Shown here one piece after another: positions 43,801 through 54,544 of a DNA stretch of 64,000 bases. Location: contig JACGCK010000037.1 in NCBI GenBank assembly GCA_014925825.1, positions 124,001-188,000 on the forward strand. The letters are read 5' to 3'. Position 1 is the first letter of the stretch. Each line of letters starts with the position of its first letter. Both the position numbers and the translations under genes were made by a program. A model generated the notes under the pieces. It ran no database searches. It was given only the letters and a program-made list of their open reading frames with translations, and was not told the DNA's origin. The stretch is from Pholiota molesta (Eukaryota > Basidiomycota > Agaricomycetes > Agaricales > Strophariaceae).

Positions 43801-44651
43801 TTGCCGTCAATACCACCACCGCCAGCGCTTTCCGTCTGCGTCCGGCGAATGCGAAGAGCCGCGGCGCGTCGCGCGTGCCGTCGCCCACGGGCACTGTGAG
43901 CGGTGCTGCCATGTTTGCCGGCGCGGACGAGGATAAGGAGAATGTAGGGCTGACGCCGACGGCGGTGGAGAAGCAGCAGCGCCCGGCGTGGTCCCTGCGG
44001 GCGTCTGATGCGCCGGCGCTTGGGCTGCCGAGCTCTGGAGGTGCGATGGGTGCGAGCCCCAGGACCAGAAGGAAGGCGCTGGAGGACGTGAATTGGGGAT
44101 TGAACGAGGAGAAGGAGGCGGTCGTGGTGGAAGAAAAGAGGGAGGCGGAGGTCGAGGTGGTTGGTGTCCTTGAACATATACAGAACGAGGAGAATGTAGA
44201 GGAGAAGACGCACGACGAGCAGGAAGAGGAGAAGGAGAAGGATGTCCCCGCCGCTGACCTTGCCGCGCTCAGCCTCGAACCTTCCACTTCGCTTCCGGGT
44301 GCCTTCCCCGACGCCTCCCCCCCTGCTATCTTCATATCGCCTCCCGCCGCCTCCCCATCTGCATCTACCGTCTCGTTCCCATCCACGTCTCCTGCCAAAG
44401 AACCCGCACCTTCGACTCCCACAAGCACCAGCACCAGCACCGTCGTCCAGCGCCTCCGCCGCGCCTCGCTCTCCGCGCAGGCGTGGACGATGCCCTCCGC
44501 GCGCACGCTCGTGCGCTCGCCGCTGGACATCGCGCTCGCGATGCAGCTGCGCCCCGGGCTCGGCGCGGGCGCGGACCCGGCGTGGATGGTGCGCTTCTTG
44601 ATGGCGGTGTATGGGTGGCTGTTGGTTAGCGTCGCTGGGGGGGATTTCTAG
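40874..44651 (+). CDS. Large GC-rich single-pass membrane protein, unknown
   Basis: About 1,240 residues. After a tiny first exon (MAAT, donor GTACGT) the protein has one N-terminal helix (GVLPVLTYALAALLLVYLGLRL) and basic residues beyond it, then a long disordered region with acidic clusters, proline-rich tracts, poly-His and poly-Ala (SATAAAAAAAAVV). The end contains a second moderately hydrophobic segment (AWMVRFLMAVYGWLLVSVAG), possibly a short anchor. It reads in three frames: frame changes are needed at about 41502-41505 and 42753-42756, both runs of four C that need five. The pattern fits one-base losses in sequence. No family recognised. The long ORFs on the opposite strand here reflect codon bias. 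Confidence 0.6.
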
Positions 44652-45327
44652 GCCGGCGGCTTGGGTGTGAGTCGTGACTTTCTGTTCGTTCGATTGCGCG
44701 TGTTTTTCTCCGAGGCGGGCGGGCGCTATGCGTTCATCGTTCTATTGTGGCCGTAATGGTCTCATTTTTCTACGTACCACGCCATTGACGATTGATATTC
44801 TCTCTCTATGCATATTATTCTCCTTATTTGCCTACATTACGCTCACTCTGTTTTCTTATCAGTAGTAGTATCTTTCCTCTCGGAGTTCCCTTTTTCATTT
44901 ACGAACATACCACACACTCTCTTTCCATCATCTTCACGCATGCTCAATTGGCTCTCTAGTACACATCGGATTTCTCTACATTGGATACCTTGGATACATA
45001 GGAACATGGATTGTACATACATACTTGCTTCATCGACAATTGATACCTTTTGCATTGCGTTTATCCTGGACTTTCAATCAGATGCGTACCTCGCTGAACT
45101 CGTCCCGAAATCAAAGCACCTTGAAAGCGCCGAACACGTGTGGCGCTTTTTGATCGCGCCTGCCCTGCTCCCGGCTCCGGATCTGGTTCTATTTATCCTT
45201 TCACTTACTAATATTCCAGTGATACTCTCAGGACACCGTTTGTCGCTGTGCATGAAGCCCAGATGAAGCCTAGTACACATGGCTTGCTTCTTCAGCAAGC
45301 TGCTTCATGTGTGAGACGCATTCCGTC
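44652..45327. other. Intergenic region
   Basis: About 670 bases between the unknown membrane protein and amidase copy 1. No gene recognised; ORF 44808-45266 has no motif. Confidence 0.5.
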
Positions 45328-47650
45328 ATGGAGAAGGATGAAGGCATCTACGCCGAGATTTATGACGATACGGTAAGTAGGTTGATACGACGGTCTTCTC
45401 GAGCATAAAACTGACCAATGTTCGCAGCGGTCTCGGCCGCAACTATTGTCTAGTCGTTGTGTGTTCACCAAGGCTGTATCGAAATTGATCTCCAAATGGC
45501 GACTCGCTGTCATACTAGCCATTCTCGTGTGTTTGCAAATCGCGAGCGCTATCTACTCTCCTTCTGCGGCTTCCATCGAATTTCCAGATCTATATGAAGC
45601 ATCCATTGCCGAGCTCCAGGAAGGGCTCGACGCGGGACATTTTTCGAGCGTTGATTTGGTCAAGGTAAGCATCAGTTTTACTGCTACCTGTCTGGACTTG
45701 AGGCACGTCGCATGGGTAGACCTACTTCGCCCGTATCGACGAGGTCAATTTGAAAGGGCCCACTCTACGTGCGGTTCTCGAGCTTAACCCGTCGGCGCTA
45801 AACCAAGCTGCAGACATGGATAAAGAACGAAAGCTGACGGGGAAACGTTCGGCGCTGCATGGTATTCCCATTCTCCTAAAAGTACGTCTTGACTACTGTT
45901 CGCATCTTGCCACTGGGTATCTTATATACCTTGTACAGGATAACATCGCAACAGTTGCATCTGAAGGTCTGCCTCTAAACGTTTCCAAGTACAACGTTAC
46001 ATTTTGACGTGATACTGTAGGCATGAACACTACTGCTGGGTCATTCAGCCTTCTTGGGTCCATTGTTCCAGAAGACGCGGGAGTGGTGAAGCAGCTTCGA
46101 AAAGCTGGCGCAGTCTTCCTAGGCATGCTCATCTATAAATGTAACGAAAGCACGTATTCACAGGTCGCGTCCTTGATAGGCAAAACGAACCTTGACGAGT
46201 TTTCGGGCCTGAGGGGGCAGCCATCTGGGTGGTCTGGACGCGGCGGGCAATGCACGAATGCGTACTATCCTGGCGCGAGCCCGTGTGGGTCGTCCTCTGG
46301 GTCGGCTGTTGCAGCGTCGATAGGGCTCGCTGCTGTGACTTTGGGCTCGGAAACCGATGGGAGCATTACGTGTCCTACGAGCCATAATAATCTGGCTGGC
46401 ATCAAGCCCACTGTCGGTTTGACCTCCCGTGCTGGAGGTATGTATTCCTTATATATGTATCAGGATTTGCCGACTTATGAATGACAGTCATCCCAATATC
46501 GGAGCACCAGGATACTGTTGGGCCAATTACCAGGTCCATAACCGACGCTGCCATCGTGCTTTCGATTATTGCAGGGATTGACCCCAATGATAATTACACA
46601 CTCGCTCAGCCATCAGTTGTGCCAGACTTTACCAAGGCTCTAAACGCGAATGCGCTCAAGGGAAGACGGATTGGTGTTCCTCGACGCGTGTTTTTAGACG
46701 GCACTGATAGAAGGAGTAATCCGTTTGTCGATACTGTGTTCGAACACGCGCTGAAGACGCTCAGGAGCTTGGGAGCGACTATCGTTGATCCAGCTGACTT
46801 GCCTTCAGCCGACGAAATTGCAAACTCTACTAACGAAACAACTGTCTGTGCAATCGATTTTAAGGTGAGCGCGATCAGTCTTGGCCTCATCTACGCATCG
46901 TTGATGTTATCATAAATTCAAGGTCCAAATAAATAATTACTATGCCGCATTACTGAAGAATCCATCAGGAGTCCGCAGCCTTGCTGATTTAATCGATTTT
47001 AATAACGCAAACCCAGACCTTGAAAAGCCTGTAAACTTTACATCCCAGGATACGTGGGTCAATATCCATTACAATGTTACATTTGATGGTCATCTGCTCT
47101 TTTGTAGCTTGCTAGAAGCTGAAGCAACTACCGGCCGCAACGCAACGTTTTTCCAATCTCTTGCTTTCGATAGAGACCTTGGTGCGACCCGAGGTATTGA
47201 TGCGGCATTACAGGAACATAAACTCGATGCTCTGGTGTTACCCGCTTCTCTTGGTCTTACAACTGTGCCAGGAGGTGCCTTTTTGTTGGCATATATTATT
47301 TTCGATATTCATCTGACCTTGTTTACTTGTAGCTATGGCGGGCTATCCCATTGTAACAGGTGACTGATTACTTTGCACGCGTTTGAGATCTTACTTATTC
47401 GCCATCATACTTAGTGCCTCTTGGATTCTATCCCGCCAACCAAACCACTGGCTCCGCCGGACCTCTCACTGTCTACCCGGCACCGGGTGTACCCTTCGGA
47501 CTTTCGTTCCTTGGGACTGCGTTCTCGGAGTTTGATCTCATTAGCTTTGCCTTTGCCTATGAGCAAAAAACGAAGACTCGACTCGCTCGGATGGCCTTTC
47601 CTGCTGCTATTCCGAAGACGCAACTCAGGGATATTGTTGGAAAAATTTAA
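45328..47650 (+). CDS. Amidase-signature enzyme, copy 1 (membrane-anchored or secreted)
   Basis: Hydrolase of the amidase signature family (Ser-cisSer-Lys triad). Lys lies in GIPILLKDN, cis-Ser in GSETDGSITCP and the nucleophile in PCGSSSGSAVAAS. First exon starts at ATG 45328 (MEKDEGIYAEIYDDT) and joins in phase to RSRPQLLSSRCVFTK; a signal-anchor helix follows (LAVILAILVCLQIASAI). At the position where copy 3 has an internal Met, this copy has TTG, so the upstream ATG is required. Ten or so introns. One intron (46123-46179) has donor GC instead of GT and is also open in frame, so it may be retained, adding 19 residues (GMLIYKCNES...). Stop TAA at 47648-47650. Substrate unknown; likely acts in or across the secretory route. 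Confidence 0.82.
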
Positions 47651-48024
47651 ATAGTGTTCATTTATTATACAACGCTCTGTGTCTAACATTATGATCTTGC
47701 GTGCACAGTTGGTACACAGCATTCATTAACCACCAATCTTGCTCGTGGACGTCGACATTGATATTAAGATAAAAAAAGTGGAAATATGTGGGTAGAGTCA
47801 GATGAGGTACCACTTTCCTCAATATCCAAGCCTTTGGATTCGCCATCCTCGGGCATGCTTATGCGCTCGTGTGCGATGCAGATGCGCGCTGGCCAGCGCT
47901 GGCCGCGGCGAGGGCGGGCCGCACCGGCACTGCCACCGAGCTGTCTTGGCCAAAATGGCCCCTAAGTAAAGCCATACTCTTATCACGTCCATCCTCATCT
48001 CCTCCATCCTAAACCACAATCACA
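47651..48024. other. Short intergenic region
   Basis: About 370 bases, 3' UTR of amidase copy 1 and promoter of URC4. No gene. Confidence 0.55.
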
Positions 48025-49607
48025 ATGAATTTAGCCGGAACTGTCCCAGCGCATCAGACGGCGACCTATCTGCGAACATTACCCTCCATTAGGGAGCGCT
48101 GCGGACGCGTTCATCAATTGGCAAGGGAGGGGAAGCTGGAGTACTTTGACTACCACCCGGAGAAGGAAATCGACGTTGCAAAGTTTTGCATAGAACTTAT
48201 GAAGGTATGCCCAAATCTTCTAGAGAGTGGGCACCGACTAAGAACAGTTTGAAGCGTGATTATGGCGACGACTTTACCAGCGTACGTTCTAGCCATGAGT
48301 CTACGGATCATGCAACCATCTACTGACGCATTGCCTAGATCCACCCTCATGGACGCTGGCGTCACATCGACGCCGGGATCGAGCGCGTCGGCCCTCTCCT
48401 CGCGACATGGGCTGCGCACCCAACCAATGCACCCGACGCGAACGAGCAGGCGCGGCGCACCATCGATCTTTTCGTAGTATCCGTTTTGCTCGACGCCGGC
48501 GCGGGTAACGCATGGAAGTATGTGGAAGAGAAGTCGGGGCTTACATTCACGCGCTCTGAAGGGCTTGGAGTAGCGAGTGTGCACATGTTCGAGAGTGGGC
48601 TGTTCTCGAGCGATCCTAACCAGCCGTTCCAAGTAGATGGTGCGTGCCCATCCATTTATCCCTGATGGTGATTGATGATTTACGTGCGATCCAGCTGCTG
48701 GGCTCGAGAAGGTGACTGTGGAGAAGACGGCGGCTGCGATGCAGGTCAGCGAGTCAAATCCCATGGTAGGTATTGAAGGGCGCACATCCCTCCTCTTCAA
48801 CCTCAGCAAAGCCCTCAAAGCCAGCCCGGAATTCTTTGGATCAGACGGCCGCCCAGGAAACATCATCGATTTCCTCCAAACCCAATCAAAACTCGAAGGC
48901 TCGACACGCGTAGTCCCCATCGCCGCTCTATGGTCCGCACTCGTGGACGGGCTGAACCCGATCTGGCCCTCGCGTCTATCCCTCGGCGGTGTCTCTCTGG
49001 GCGACGTCTGGCCATGCCCATCGCTCGGAGCCTCAGTAGCGAACCCGCAGGAGGGCGACGATCTCGTCCCGTTCCACAAGCTGACGATGTGGCTGACGTA
49101 CAGCCTCGTCGAAGTGCTGGAGAAGAACCTCAAGTGGCGCGTGGACGGGGTGGAGGATATGACGGGCCTCCCTGAGTACAGAAACGGTGCGTGTCTCGTC
49201 TTTTCCGAATATGAATATACGCTAGAACTGGTCATTAGGCGGGCTGCTTGTCGATTTCGGTGTTCTGAGCCTCAAGCCCAACGCTCTCCCCACAGATTCA
49301 AAATCAGGTCTCCCACACGCTATTCCATCGCATCCGGCCATTGTCGAATGGCGCGCCATGACGGTCATTGAGCTGTACGTTCTCCCCAGAGTCGTTCTAC
49401 GTCCCATACTGATAAAATCCATCATTTTCCAGAGATCGCATCGCCGACCTTATCCGCAAGGAACTCGGGCTGACAGTTGCGCAGCTCACATTAGCGCAGG
49501 TACTGGAAGGCGCTACTTGGAAGGGAGGCAGAGAGATTGCGAAACTGAAGCGCCCGGAGACGGGCGGACCACCCATTGAGATTGAAAGCGATGGAACCGT
49601 ATTTTAG
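48025..49607 (+). CDS. URC4: URC4/DUF1688 uracil-catabolism protein
   Basis: DUF1688 family; in Lachancea kluyveri, Urc4 is needed for the URC pyrimidine-breakdown route, though its chemistry is not settled. ATG 48025 (MNLAGTVPAHQTATYLRTLPSIRERCGRV) matches the family N terminus; LEYFDYHPEKE, SIHPHGRWRHIDAG, LLDAGAGNAWKY, SEGLGVASVHMFESGLFSSDP, IEGRTSLLFNLSKAL, GSDGRPGNIIDFL and LWSALVDGLNPIWPSR are its family blocks; GLPEYRNGGLLVDFGVLSLK, PSHPAIVEWRAMTVIELDRIADLIR and EGATWKGGREIAKLKRPETGGPPIEIESDGTVF end it. Five introns are in phase (e.g. 48252-48338-type spacing around exon RDYGDDFTS). It stands between amidase copy 1 and the amidase pseudogene. No disruption. Confidence 0.9.
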
Positions 49608-49725
49608 GTGGCAAGTGTAGGTAGGAAATGAAAGTAGGGGTATAAATGCTACGCGCGCACGTTCATTGGCCACATGCTAAGAATTTTACAATGGGAATGG
49701 ATAAATTGTGGTGTGCGAGGACTAT

Positions 49726-51930
49726 TTATGTTTTTCCAACAATATCCTTGAGTTGGGTCTTCGGAATAGCCGCAGGGAAAGCTCGCCGAGTGAGTCGAGT
49801 CTGCGTTTTCTGCTCATAAGCAAAAGCAAAGCCGATAAGATCAAACTCTGAAAACGCAGTCCCAAGGAAAGAGATCCCAAAAGGTACTCCAGGTGCCGGG
49901 TAAACAGTGAGTCCTTTCGCGCGAGTGGTTTGGTTGGCAGGATAGAATCCAAGAGGAACTGATGAGTACCGAGGATGTATAAGTTAAAATCTCAAACGTG
50001 CATAAAAATGAGGTCGTTACCTGTTACGATTGGATAGCCCGCGTACGCTACATAAAAAATAAAATAAAAAAAACAAGGCAGATTAATAGCTTAAGTGATA
50101 GAAATGAACGTAAACTAACCTGCTGGCCGAGTTGTATATCCAATAGCGGGTAATACAAGGGCATCGAGTTTATGTTCTTTCAAAGCCGCGTCAATACCGC
50201 GAGTCGCGTCCAGGTCTACATTGAAAGCGAGAGATTGAAAGAAAGTAGTATTACGCCCGGTAGTTGTTTCAGACAGTATTAAACTGCAGAAATCCGATCA
50301 ATAATAAATGCAATATAATGAATGGATATCCACGCACAGTCTCTGCGAAGTGAAGTTTACAGGTTCCTCAAGATCTGGATTCGCATCATTGAAGGCGATC
50401 AAATCAGCAAGACTGCGAACTCCCGAGGGATTGTTGAGTCACAAAGCGTAGTAAGAATTGATTTGGATCTTGAAGTTTTGAAAACATCAATCGCCATAGG
50501 AGAGAACTAGACAGACAAAACAGACCTTAAAGTCGGCCTTCAAAACGACGGTTTCATTTTGAGAGTTCAAGATTTTATGAGGGCAAATCAGCTGGATCAA
50601 TAATAGTCGCTCCCAAGTCCCTGATGGTCTGCAACGCCTGTTCGAAAACGACATTGATGAAGGGGTCATTTCCAGTAATGCTGTCGTTCAAGAATTCGCG
50701 GCGAGGAACACCAATTCGTCTTCCCTTGAGGGCATTCTTGTTCAGCGCCTTGGTAAAGTCTGGCACGACTGATGGCTGCGCGAGAGTGTAATTATCATTG
50801 GGATCCTATCCGGCAATAATAGAGGGCACGATCGCGGCATCGGTCAAAGACCTGGTGATTGGGCCAACGGTATCCTGGTGCTCCGATATCGGGATGACTG
50901 TAGGTGATGAGTTAGCATATCCAAACACACTACAAAAAAGGAAGGCGTACTGACCGCCAGCACGGGAAGTCAACCCGAGAGTGGGCTTTATTCCAGCCAG
51001 ATTATTATGACTCGCAGGGCACGTTATGCTACCGTCGGTCTCCGAGCCCAAGGTCACCGCAGCAAGGCCGATAGACGCTGCGACGGCTGACCCAGAGGAC
51101 GATCCGCACGGGTCTGCATTGGGGAAGTACGCACTCGTGCATTGGCCGCCGCGCCCAGACCATCCATGTGGTTGCCCTCTCATGCCCGCAAACTCTGCTT
51201 GGTTTGCCTTGCCTATCAAGGGGACCGGAATATATTCTTTCTTTATTTGTATTTTTTGGACGGACGTACCTAGGATGACTGCGCCGGCCTTGCGAAGTCG
51301 CTTCACCACCCCTGCGTCCTCTGGAACAACCGAACCGAGGAGGCTGAACGAGCCTGCAGTTGTATTCATGCCTATGAATCAACATCGACATGAGAAGTTA
51401 AATATTAAAATAAATAAAAAATAAAAAGAGGTGCTAGACCGTCGGATGCAACAGTTGCGATGTTATCCTGGATGAATGAATAAGAGGCTTGTTTTCCAGA
51501 TAATGATATTCAAATGCACTTTCAAAAGAACGGGAATACCATGCAGCAGAGAACGTTTCCCTTTCAATTTTCGTTCTCCATCCATGGCTGCAGCTTGTTT
51601 TGAAGCGGATGGATTCAGCTCTAGAACTGCTCGTAGACCAGGTCCTTTCAGATTGACCTCTTCGATACGCGCGAAGTAAGCCTGCCAAGGTGGAAACTAA
51701 CTTCAGATACATGTCAATAAAATCCGAATGACACAGGTTTACCTTGACCAAATCGACGCTCGAAAAAAGTCCGCCATCGAGTCCTTCCTGGAGTTCAGCA
51801 ATGGACGCTTCGTATAGATCTGGGAACTTCAAAGGAGCTGCAGAATGAGATGAGACGGTTTTCACGATTTGCAAACACACGAGGATTGCTAAGACTAGAG
51901 ATGGTCTGAGATAATTTCTACGAACAACTC
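49726..51930 (-). pseudogene. Amidase-signature pseudogene, copy 2
   Basis: Reads in reverse with clear similarity to the other amidase copies, including PCGSSSGSAVAAS, GSETDGSITCP and the C terminus PKTQLKDIVGKT, but is broken. (i) No ATG leads the N-terminal part (LVLAILVCLQIVKTVSSHSAAP...). (ii) TAG at 50806-50808 replaces the Ile codon after IIAG in copies 1 and 3. (iii) After DPADLPS the sequence is shortened and shifts into TAA (50575-50577), losing the equivalent of ADEIANS. The region from the amidase Cys-Gly-Ser-Ser onward is otherwise well conserved. Catalytic residues remain but no full-length product is expected. It lies tail-to-tail with URC4. Confidence 0.85.
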
Positions 51931-52953
51931 TGATGACATAACAACTCTGATGACATGTTAGTATGAAATAGAAATACTATGTAATACGAACATACTTCAC
52001 AGATCCATATCACCGGTCTCCGGAGCAGTTCTCCCTATGTATACTTGGACGGTGCTTCAAAGATTGCCAAGCTAAAGCGCCCACAGACGGGTAGGTGTTG
52101 AAATCAATATCGCAATCTCGTGAACATCTCAAGATCAGACGAAGGAAAGCGAAAAGGAATAAATTCCGGTTGGCCTCGGTGAGCTCGTGAGGCAAACAGA
52201 TGACTATCTACATAGCTAGAGTACTCTTTATATACTGTAACTACTTTGTGTACTACGAAATGGAGATTCTGTTTACAATAAGAATAAAAACGGAGGAATA
52301 TTAACTAAACCAAAAATAGAATCCTGGGCTATTGTGCTGTGGTGCATTGCTCACGCTCGCACAGCCTTCCATAATTCCAACAGTAGGTTCCTTATCAAAA
52401 TTGAGAGCAACAGAGATGTTTTTCTGAGCAGTTCGATCCTCCAGTAAGCTGAACCCAGAACTAACTGGATGATGGTGGTCAAGGATGCTGAGCCGGGAGT
52501 CGGCACCGACGCAGTACTCCTGATGAATTCAGACGGCGTTACCATACAACACCAAATACTTCGCAAAATTCGGCGTTCATCAAACTTTATCAACTCTTCT
52601 TCTTCTAGTACTTACACGGTGCAGACTCATTGTTGGCTTAAACTTGTCCTGCAAAATGAAAAGGTATCATGGAACCATCTCTACTCCAAAGGCTGTTCCA
52701 TGATTCACGTCAATCTTAAATCCGCGCGCTGGTACAATTTGCGTTCAAGTTGCCTTAACACCGCGAATCGCCACGACTAGAAGTTCCGGACTTGAAGCTT
52801 GAAGCTTTGAAGCTTGAAGACCTCTACATGGCGGAATTGCTTATTGGAATACTTATACTAATAGTATAGGGTATCATCTTTCTGTCGTTTCTCTGTACGT
52901 TCAATCATCCAAGCCAACTCATTTCCACTCCTTTGATTCCTGTCTTTAATACC
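51931..52953. other. Region between amidase pseudogene and mutase-like copy B
   Basis: About 1 kb of low-coding sequence. A direct repeat of TGTCATCAGAGTTGTT(A/C) near 51929-51957 lies upstream of the pseudogene. On the minus strand at 52330-52520 one frame reads protein-like (SLLEDRTAQKNISVAL) but is broken by stops and may be a relic or chance. A URC4-like fragment is listed separately. Confidence 0.4.
52041..52118 (+). pseudogene. Fragment of URC4 3' end
   Basis: The stretch ATTGCCAAGCTAAAGCGCCC, followed by ACAGACGGG, closely matches the URC4 end ATTGCGAAACTGAAGCGCCC/GGAGACGGG around 49536-49565; the protein would read KIAKLKRPQTG versus REIAKLKRPETG. After this the frame stops (GTAGGTGTTGA). 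It is a small duplicated remnant in the amidase block. Confidence 0.7.
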
Positions 52954-54172
52954 ATGTTCTCCCAATGGATCTTGCTTTCGCTGTTCTTCGACATGCTCTC
53001 TGCCTCTGTTGCTCAAGTTGTGAAAAACTCACTCTATATCATCAGGAATGCCGAAGCTTCGACCGGTCACAATAATCTCTCCGATGTCGGGATAGCAAGA
53101 GCATCTCAATGTCTACCAGAGGTTCGTAACTTCCGTGCTCTTTGGTGAATTCAACTTATTGGTCAAAAAATAAAATTCTGAACAGCTTTTTGGCCCGACA
53201 TCGCTCTATAACATCGGACTCGTCTTGACATGCACACCTGATCCTAGCTCCTCTACTTGTCAAACTTCATACGCTACTGCACAGCCAATCGCCGTCGCCC
53301 TTGACCTCATTGTGGACACATCTTGGTGCGTAAATGCAGCACTCTGTGAAGTACGGTCCCTTAACGTGAACTTATTTTAGCACCGCTGGCGATACTTCAT
53401 CGCAACACTGTATCAAAAATACCATCTCGAATTTCGCCGCTACGAGTGACAGAGCGGTTCTCCTCGTATGGGTATGCTAGTGTTCTTTCCTCAACGGATA
53501 TGACTTTTAATCGTTGTGTTTCAATAGGACGAAAACCATTTATCGGATTTGCGCACAGAATTTGGGCTGCGCAGTCTCTCTCAGGATCAGTCAGTTCCAT
53601 ATTCGCGTCACTCTGTCGACCATTGAAGGCTAACTCACGATAATAGGGTTGACGTTATATACACCCTGCGAAACTATATATACGTTTCCGAAACTCCCCA
53701 AAATTGTGGTCCTGTCAACAGTGCGAACGGCGATCCGGTATCATCTGCATCCGAGGCTGCTACGGTTAACACGCCCCCGGCCCTCTCCGCGCCGCTCACA
53801 ATGACCGTTCCAGGACCGAGTCCAACGTCGCAAAGCAGGTCGATGCTCGATTTATATTATACAACCACCTTCGTGATCCCAGATCCGCTTTCTACTCCTG
53901 CGGTATCCGACATAGCCCCCGATTCGTTTATAGGTTCCATGAAGAAACGACACCTGCATTCAAAGAAGAGGTGTAGAACAAGGTTTATGAGGAATCGTCA
54001 CTTGCATTCAAGGATGAGGAATATTGGATCAGGTTCTCATGGTACGATTTTGAAATATCGCAGCCTTGTATATCAATTTATACTAATATGGTCCAGGCGC
54101 ATTTCATTGAATACATTTAGATTCATCGCTTCTGTCTTCTTTGTCTGGATGGTTCCTCGCCGATTTGAATAA
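52954..54172 (+). CDS. Secreted phosphoglycerate-mutase-like pseudoenzyme, copy B
   Basis: Paralog of the gene at 33794-34703. Signal peptide MFSQWILLSLFFDMLSASVAQ. The catalytic strand reads LYIIRNAEA, so Arg remains but His and Gly of RHG are replaced. LSDVGIARASQCLPELFG, LVLTCTPDPSSSTCQT and VDTSC correspond to copy A and to the family. The family W-E-H segment reads VWDENHLSDL, the usual His position being Glu. Then QVDVIYTLRNYIYVSETPQNCGPV aligns with the last exon of copy A. The C terminus is a Pro/Ser-rich stretch followed by basic repeats (KKRHLHSKKRC, MRNRHLHSRMR) and a hydrophobic end; whether these last ~80 residues are translated is uncertain. Five exons. Probably catalytically dead; function unknown. 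Confidence 0.65.
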
Positions 54173-54544
54173 CTATATTGTGGTTCTATGAGACCGAGCT
54201 TACCTAGGCGATCGTGAGCACCTCATTACGTGACTGATTCATTACCAATGTACCATGTCAAAAGCGCCAGAAGAACTGCATTCTAAAACCTTTGACTCCA
54301 GAATCCACTCGAAAGCCCGTCAGACGCCAGCTTCCAGTAAATTCCAAAGGCGTTCCCGCCGTACTCACGAAGCGGACACGTGTTGCGCCCTTTGATCGCG
54401 CCAACTCCCTTCTATTTTTTTTTCTTTGGATAATATTCTCATGCGCATGCGGTTGTGCGCAGTGCGTGGGCATTGAAAGTCTATTATAGATGCAATTACC
54501 TCCTTATCTATGCAAGTTGCTCCATGTATGAGATGTATACCATC
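54173..54544. other. Short intergenic region
   Basis: About 370 bases upstream of amidase copy 3, containing a T-rich stretch at 54410-54435. No gene. Confidence 0.5.

Noticed and set aside
43490..44530. Minus-strand ORF of 346 residues
   Set aside because: Antisense shadow of the same gene; poly-Ser and Ala, no start context or splice logic.
48150..49235. Minus-strand ORF of 361 residues across URC4
   Set aside because: URC4 on the plus strand has family motifs and consistent introns; this ORF has none.
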